From contig JBAXRO010000017.1 in NCBI GenBank assembly GCA_037131165.1, positions 1 to 33,402 on the forward strand: 33,402 nt of DNA, written 5' to 3'. Every line of letters begins with the position of its first letter. The stretch's first letter is position 1. Of this stretch, positions 30,404-33,402 are shown one piece after another. The notes under the pieces are model-generated. The model worked only from the letters and a program-made list of their open reading frames with translations, ran no database searches and was not told where the DNA came from. The DNA comes from WLNJ01 sp037131165 (GTDB lineage Bacteria; Actinomycetota; Thermoleophilia; Solirubrobacterales; Solirubrobacteraceae). The position numbers and the translations under genes were made by a program.

Positions 30404-30799
30404 CTAGACGCGGCGCCGCTTGCGGGGGCGGCAACCGTTGTGGGCGTGCGGAGTGACATCGCGGACCGAGGTGACCTCGAGGCCGGCTGCCTGAAGCGAG
30501 CGGATAGCGGTCTCGCGGCCCGAACCGGAACCCTTGACGAAGACCTCGACCTTCTGGAGGCCGTGCTCGAGGCCCTTCTTGGCGGCGGCGTCGGCCGTGA
30601 CCTGAGCTGCGAAGGGAGTGCTCTTGCGCGAACCCTTGAAGCCGGCGCCTCCGGCCGACTCCCAGGCGATCACGTTGCCTTGGACGTCGGTGAGGGACAC
30701 GATCGTGTTGTTGAACGAAGTCTTGATGTGGGCCTGGCCGACCGGCACGTTCTTGCGAACGCGACGACGACCGCCGGGGCGACGCTTGCCTGCGCTCAT
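30404..30799 (-). CDS. rpsK: 30S ribosomal protein S11
   Basis: The 131-residue protein has the S11 core A-H-I-K-T-S-F-N-N-T-I-V and ends with T-P-H-A-H-N-G-C-R-P-R-K-R-R-R-V. It lies in the platform of the small subunit. Its ATG shares one base with the rpsM stop (TAATG). Confidence 0.98.
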   Translation of the reverse strand: MSAGKRRPGGRRRVRKNVPVGQAHIKTSFNNTIVSLTDVQGNVIAWESAGGAGFKGSRKSTPFAAQVTADAAAKKGLEHGLQKVEVFVKGSGSGRETAIRSLQAAGLEVTSVRDVTPHAHNGCRPRKRRRV

Positions 30800-31179
30800 T
30801 ACTTGGACACCTTCTTCTTGCCGGCAACCTGGAGGCGCTTGGGGCCCTTCCGGGTGCGGGCGTTGGTCTTGGTCTTCTGGCCTCGGACGGGCAGTCCGCG
30901 CCTGTGGCGGATGCCGCGGTAGCAGCCGATCTCCATCAAACGTTTGATGTTCTGGGAGCGCTCGCGGCGAAGATCGCCTTCGACTGTCAGCTCGCTGTCG
31001 ACGAGCTCACGGAGCTTCCCGGCCTCCTCCTCGGTCAGGTCCTTGACGAGCGTGTCGTAAGAGATCCCGGCCTTGTCGAGGAGCTGCTGGGAGGTCGTGC
31101 GACCGATCCCGAAGATGTAGGTCAAGCCGATCTCGGAGCGCTTGTTGGGGGGAAGGTTGATGCCTGCGATACGTGCCAT
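30799..31179 (-). CDS. rpsM: 30S ribosomal protein S13
   Basis: The 126-residue protein begins M-A-R-I-A-G-I-N-L-P and has Y-R-G-I-R-H-R-x-G-L-P-V-R-G-Q-x-T, with a basic tail, all typical of S13. It lies in the head of the small subunit. It starts 3 nt after the rpmJ stop. Confidence 0.98.
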   Translation of the reverse strand: MARIAGINLPPNKRSEIGLTYIFGIGRTTSQQLLDKAGISYDTLVKDLTEEEAGKLRELVDSELTVEGDLRRERSQNIKRLMEIGCYRGIRHRRGLPVRGQKTKTNARTRKGPKRLQVAGKKKVSK

Positions 31180-31182
31180 TCG

Positions 31183-31296
31183 TCAGCCCTGACGCTGCTT
31201 GTGACGCGGGTTCTGGCAGATGACGAGGACCCGACCGCGGCGTCGGATGATCTTGCACTTCTCGCACATTGGCTTGACCGAGGGCCTGACCTTCAT
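31183..31296 (-). CDS. rpmJ: 50S ribosomal protein L36, zinc-binding form
   Basis: The 37-residue protein M-K-V-R-P-S-V-K through R-H-K-Q-R-Q-G has the zinc ligands C11, C14, C27 and H32 of the C+ form. The ATG at 31296 gives the standard length; the open frame continues upstream without meaning. It is the first gene after the 160-bp gap behind map. Confidence 0.95.
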   Translation of the reverse strand: MKVRPSVKPMCEKCKIIRRRGRVLVICQNPRHKQRQG

Positions 31297-31456
31297 CTGC
31301 TCTTGAGTTCCAAAGGTTTCTGCTCGTGGGTGGGCATCGCAGGCGACCGGGGCAGCGCAGGGGTCAAATGAGAAGACCGCAGGGCCGAACCGCATCGCGG
31401 CGCGACGGTCGACACTATCAGAGGCAAGCGGCCAAGGCCGGCTCGGTTGCGAGCGA
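31297..31456 (-). other. 160-bp gap between map and rpmJ without infA
   Basis: In many actinobacteria infA (IF-1, about 72 codons) lies here. The gap is too short for it, and none of its motifs are seen in any frame. On the minus strand it holds a dyad CGGCC-AA-GGCCG near 31429-31440 and a weak -10-like GATAGT shortly after it, so it may contain a promoter for rpmJ and the genes below. Confidence 0.6.
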
Positions 31457-32239
31457 TCATGCGCTTGTTCCCCCCGGGCCCCCTGCTGGAAGGTGCCAAG
31501 GGGTGAGGATGCGGGGTCCCTCGGACGTGATCGCGACAGTGAACTCGAAGTGCGCGGCGAGCGAGCCATCGACCGTGAAGACCGACCAACCATCCGGATC
31601 GACCTTCACGCCGGAGCCGCCGAGCGCGACCATCGGCTCGATCGCGAGGACCATCCCCTCTTCGAGATTCGGGCCCTTGCCCGCCGGGCCGTAGTTGGGG
31701 ACCTGCGGGTCTTCGTGCATGTTGCGGCCGATCCCGTGCCCGACCAGCGAACGGACGACACTCATGCCCTCGCTCTCTACGCAGGTCTGGACGGCGTTGG
31801 AGACGTCACCCAACCTCCCACCGTCGAGGCAGGCCGCGACCGCGGCATGGAGCGACTGCTCGGTCACCGACAGGAGGTGGTCGGCCTCACTCGAGATCTC
31901 CCCGACCGGGAAGGTCCGGGCGGCGTCGGCAACCCAGCCGTCGAGAGTCACGCCGATATCGATCGAGATCACATCGCCGCGGTCGAGGCGGATGTCTCCA
32001 GGGATCCCGTGGACGACCATCGAGTTCGGCGAAGCGCAGATCGAACCGGGGAAGCCGTGGTAGCCCTTGAACGCGGGGACCGCACCCTGCGAGCGGATGA
32101 ACGCCTCGACCGCCTCGTCCAACTCCCCTGTCGTCACCCCGGGGCGGATCCGCCCTTCGACCAGCTGCAGTGCCTTGACGAGGATCTCGCCGGCTGCGGC
32201 CATCTTGTCGATCTCGGCCGCGCTCTTGCGGATGATCAA
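31457..32239 (-). CDS. map: Methionine aminopeptidase, type I
   Basis: The 260-residue protein has the five metal ligands of the family: D94, D105 (11 apart as in E. coli), H168 in G-H-G-I-G, E201 in I-E-P and E232 in F-E. It removes the start Met from new proteins. The start is TTG at 32239, overlapping the adk stop as TTGA. It lacks the N-terminal zinc-finger extension of type Ic enzymes. Confidence 0.95.
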   Translation of the reverse strand: MIIRKSAAEIDKMAAAGEILVKALQLVEGRIRPGVTTGELDEAVEAFIRSQGAVPAFKGYHGFPGSICASPNSMVVHGIPGDIRLDRGDVISIDIGVTLDGWVADAARTFPVGEISSEADHLLSVTEQSLHAAVAACLDGGRLGDVSNAVQTCVESEGMSVVRSLVGHGIGRNMHEDPQVPNYGPAGKGPNLEEGMVLAIEPMVALGGSGVKVDPDGWSVFTVDGSLAAHFEFTVAITSEGPRILTPWHLPAGGPGGTSA

Positions 32240-32913
32240 ACCGAGTCCTCGAGCCGCAGGGTTGCCAGCGCGGCCCGAATGCGATCGTGCACCTCGGTCT
32301 GGTCGCGGCTGCCGTCAAAGCGACGCAGCAGCCCGCGATCCTCGTAGTAGTCGGCGAGCGGTTGAGTCTGCTCGTGGTACACGGAAAGGCGGTTGCGGAT
32401 TACTTCCTCGTTGTCGTCGTCTCGCTGGATCAGCCTCGAGCCATCCTGGTCGCAGATGCCCTCGTGCTTGGGCGGGTCGAACTCGAGGTGGTAGCCGTGG
32501 CCCGACTGCACGCAGACCCTGCGACCCGAGAGGCGACGGATCACTTCCTCGTCGTCGAGCTCGATCAGCAGCGCGGAAGTCACTGTGCGGCCCAGCTTCT
32601 CGAGCGCCTCGGCAAGGGCGTCGGCCTGGGGGATCGTCCGCGGGTAGCCGTCGAGCAGGAAACCGTCGGCGCAATCGGACTGGTTGACGCGCTCGACGAT
32701 CAGGTCGACGATCAGCTCGTCCGGAACAAGGTTTCCGGCATCCATGTACTCCTTGGCCTTCACTCCGAGAGGTGACCCCTCGGCGACCGCCGACCGCAGC
32801 ATGTCCCCGGTCGAGGCCCACGGGATGTGGAAATCCTGGACGAGGCGCGCGGCCTGCGTACCCTTGCCGGCACCGGGCGGACCGAGCAGGATCAGGTTGA
32901 GCTCGGTGCTCAT
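32236..32913 (-). CDS. adk: Adenylate kinase with hybrid LID metal site
   Basis: The 225-residue protein has the P-loop G-P-P-G-A-G-K-G (11-18), D-G-Y-P-R-T near 88-93, and a long LID domain. It balances ATP, ADP and AMP. The LID positions that bind zinc in B. subtilis (C130, C133, C150, D153) are C134, S137, C154 and D157 here, with the same spacing, so one of four ligands is Ser. The ATG at 32913 overlaps the secY stop as ATGA. The open frame upstream of this ATG is a shadow of secY. Confidence 0.95.
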   Translation of the reverse strand: MSTELNLILLGPPGAGKGTQAARLVQDFHIPWASTGDMLRSAVAEGSPLGVKAKEYMDAGNLVPDELIVDLIVERVNQSDCADGFLLDGYPRTIPQADALAEALEKLGRTVTSALLIELDDEEVIRRLSGRRVCVQSGHGYHLEFDPPKHEGICDQDGSRLIQRDDDNEEVIRNRLSVYHEQTQPLADYYEDRGLLRRFDGSRDQTEVHDRIRAALATLRLEDSV

Positions 32914-33402
32914 CCCCTCAGGAACCCGTCGTAGCTGCGCATCATCAACTGCGCCTCCATCTGCTTGACGGTATCGAGCGCAACGCCGACGACGATCAGC
33001 AGCGAGGTACCTCCGAAGTAGAAGTCCGAGCCGGTCTGATTGATCAGGATGGTGGGCAGGGCAGCGACCGCAGCCAGATAGAGGGCCCCCGGGAAGGTCA
33101 GTCGCGCGAGGATGCGGTCGAGGTACTCGGCTGTCGGCCTGCCAGGCCTGACCCCGGGTATGAAGCCCCCGAACTTCTTGAGGTTCTCGGCTTGGTCCAC
33201 GGGATTGAAGGTGACGGCCGTATAGAAGTAGGTGAAGAGGATGATGAACACCGTCTCGCCGACGAGATAGAGGCCTCCTGAGGGACTGAACATCGCCGCC
33301 AGATCCTGGGCCCACGGAGCGTTGATCAGCTGGCCGACGGTCGGCGGGAACGCCATGATGCTCGCCGCGAAGATCACCGGGATGACACCGGCCATGTTGA
33401 CC
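32910..33402 (-). CDS. secY: Protein translocase subunit SecY, C-terminal part (5' end outside window)
   Basis: The frame is open to the window edge, so the gene starts beyond it. The visible 164 codons contain V-N-M-A-G-V-I-P-V-I-F-A, then F-T-Y-F-Y-T-A-V-T-F-N-P, then the C-terminal cytoplasmic loop F-G-G-F-I-P-G-V-R-P-G-R-P-T and the last membrane spans. These are highly typical of SecY transmembrane helices 7 to 10. SecY is the channel of the Sec system in the membrane. Confidence 0.97.
   Translation of the reverse strand, partial: VNMAGVIPVIFAASIMAFPPTVGQLINAPWAQDLAAMFSPSGGLYLVGETVFIILFTYFYTAVTFNPVDQAENLKKFGGFIPGVRPGRPTAEYLDRILARLTFPGALYLAAVAALPTILINQTGSDFYFGGTSLLIVVGVALDTVKQMEAQLMMRSYDGFLRG

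Noticed and set aside
32914..33315. Open frame extension upstream of adk
   Set aside because: Shadow of secY in another frame; adk starts at 32913 with an ATGA overlap.

Overview
The window is high-GC DNA from a bacterium that looks like an actinomycete. The signs are very strong G/C at third codon positions, several TTG and GTG starts, TANNNT -10 boxes placed 6-9 nt before start codons, a zinc-binding (C+) S4, and the order secY-adk-map-rpmJ-rpsM-rpsK-rpsD-rpoA-rplQ-truA. A deep-branching actinobacterial class such as Thermoleophilia would fit, but that placement is inference. I see no insertion sequence, CRISPR array, rRNA or integrase gene.

Layout. (1) 1-2570: the 3' end of one secreted RCC1-repeat protein gene, then a complete tandem paralog, then tRNA-Pro(CGG). 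A decayed copy of the same tRNA lies just after the first paralog, so the whole stretch looks like a duplication or an old tRNA-associated insertion. (2) 2581-9143: a minus-strand sulfate assimilation operon, cysH-cysD-cysN-ssuD-sir, divergent from an Rrf2-family regulator. (3) 9190-16331: a minus-strand phosphate operon, pstS-pstC-pstA-pstB, continuing without a break into a lipoprotein, two zinc-ribbon proteins and a membrane-anchored phosphoesterase-fold protein. (4) 16533-24530: mostly unlinked genes: a small unknown protein, a NIF3-like protein, a 59-residue HTH-like protein, a long-chain acyl-CoA ligase with a membrane protein and an aminotransferase, a patatin-like phospholipase, a PBP4-type carboxypeptidase, and a secreted NucA/NucB-type DNase. 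(5) 24664-33402: minus-strand housekeeping genes ligA and surE, then the end of the ribosomal/alpha operon back to a partial secY.

How the genes work together. CysDN activates sulfate to APS. CysH has the two cysteine pairs of APS reductases and makes sulfite, which fits the absence of cysC. The siroheme reductase makes sulfide. SsuD would feed the same sulfite pool from alkanesulfonates. The Pst transporter imports phosphate. The four genes behind pstB are joined to it by overlaps or gaps of at most 10 nt and probably act at the cell surface in the same response; this eight-gene unit is the best candidate for an undescribed system here. The downstream phosphoesterase keeps a nucleophile-like serine but seems to lack the family's metal-binding motifs.

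Other points: infA is missing from its usual place between map and rpmJ, adenylate kinase has a hybrid zinc site, and several short intergenic regions hold clear dyads or direct repeats that look regulatory.
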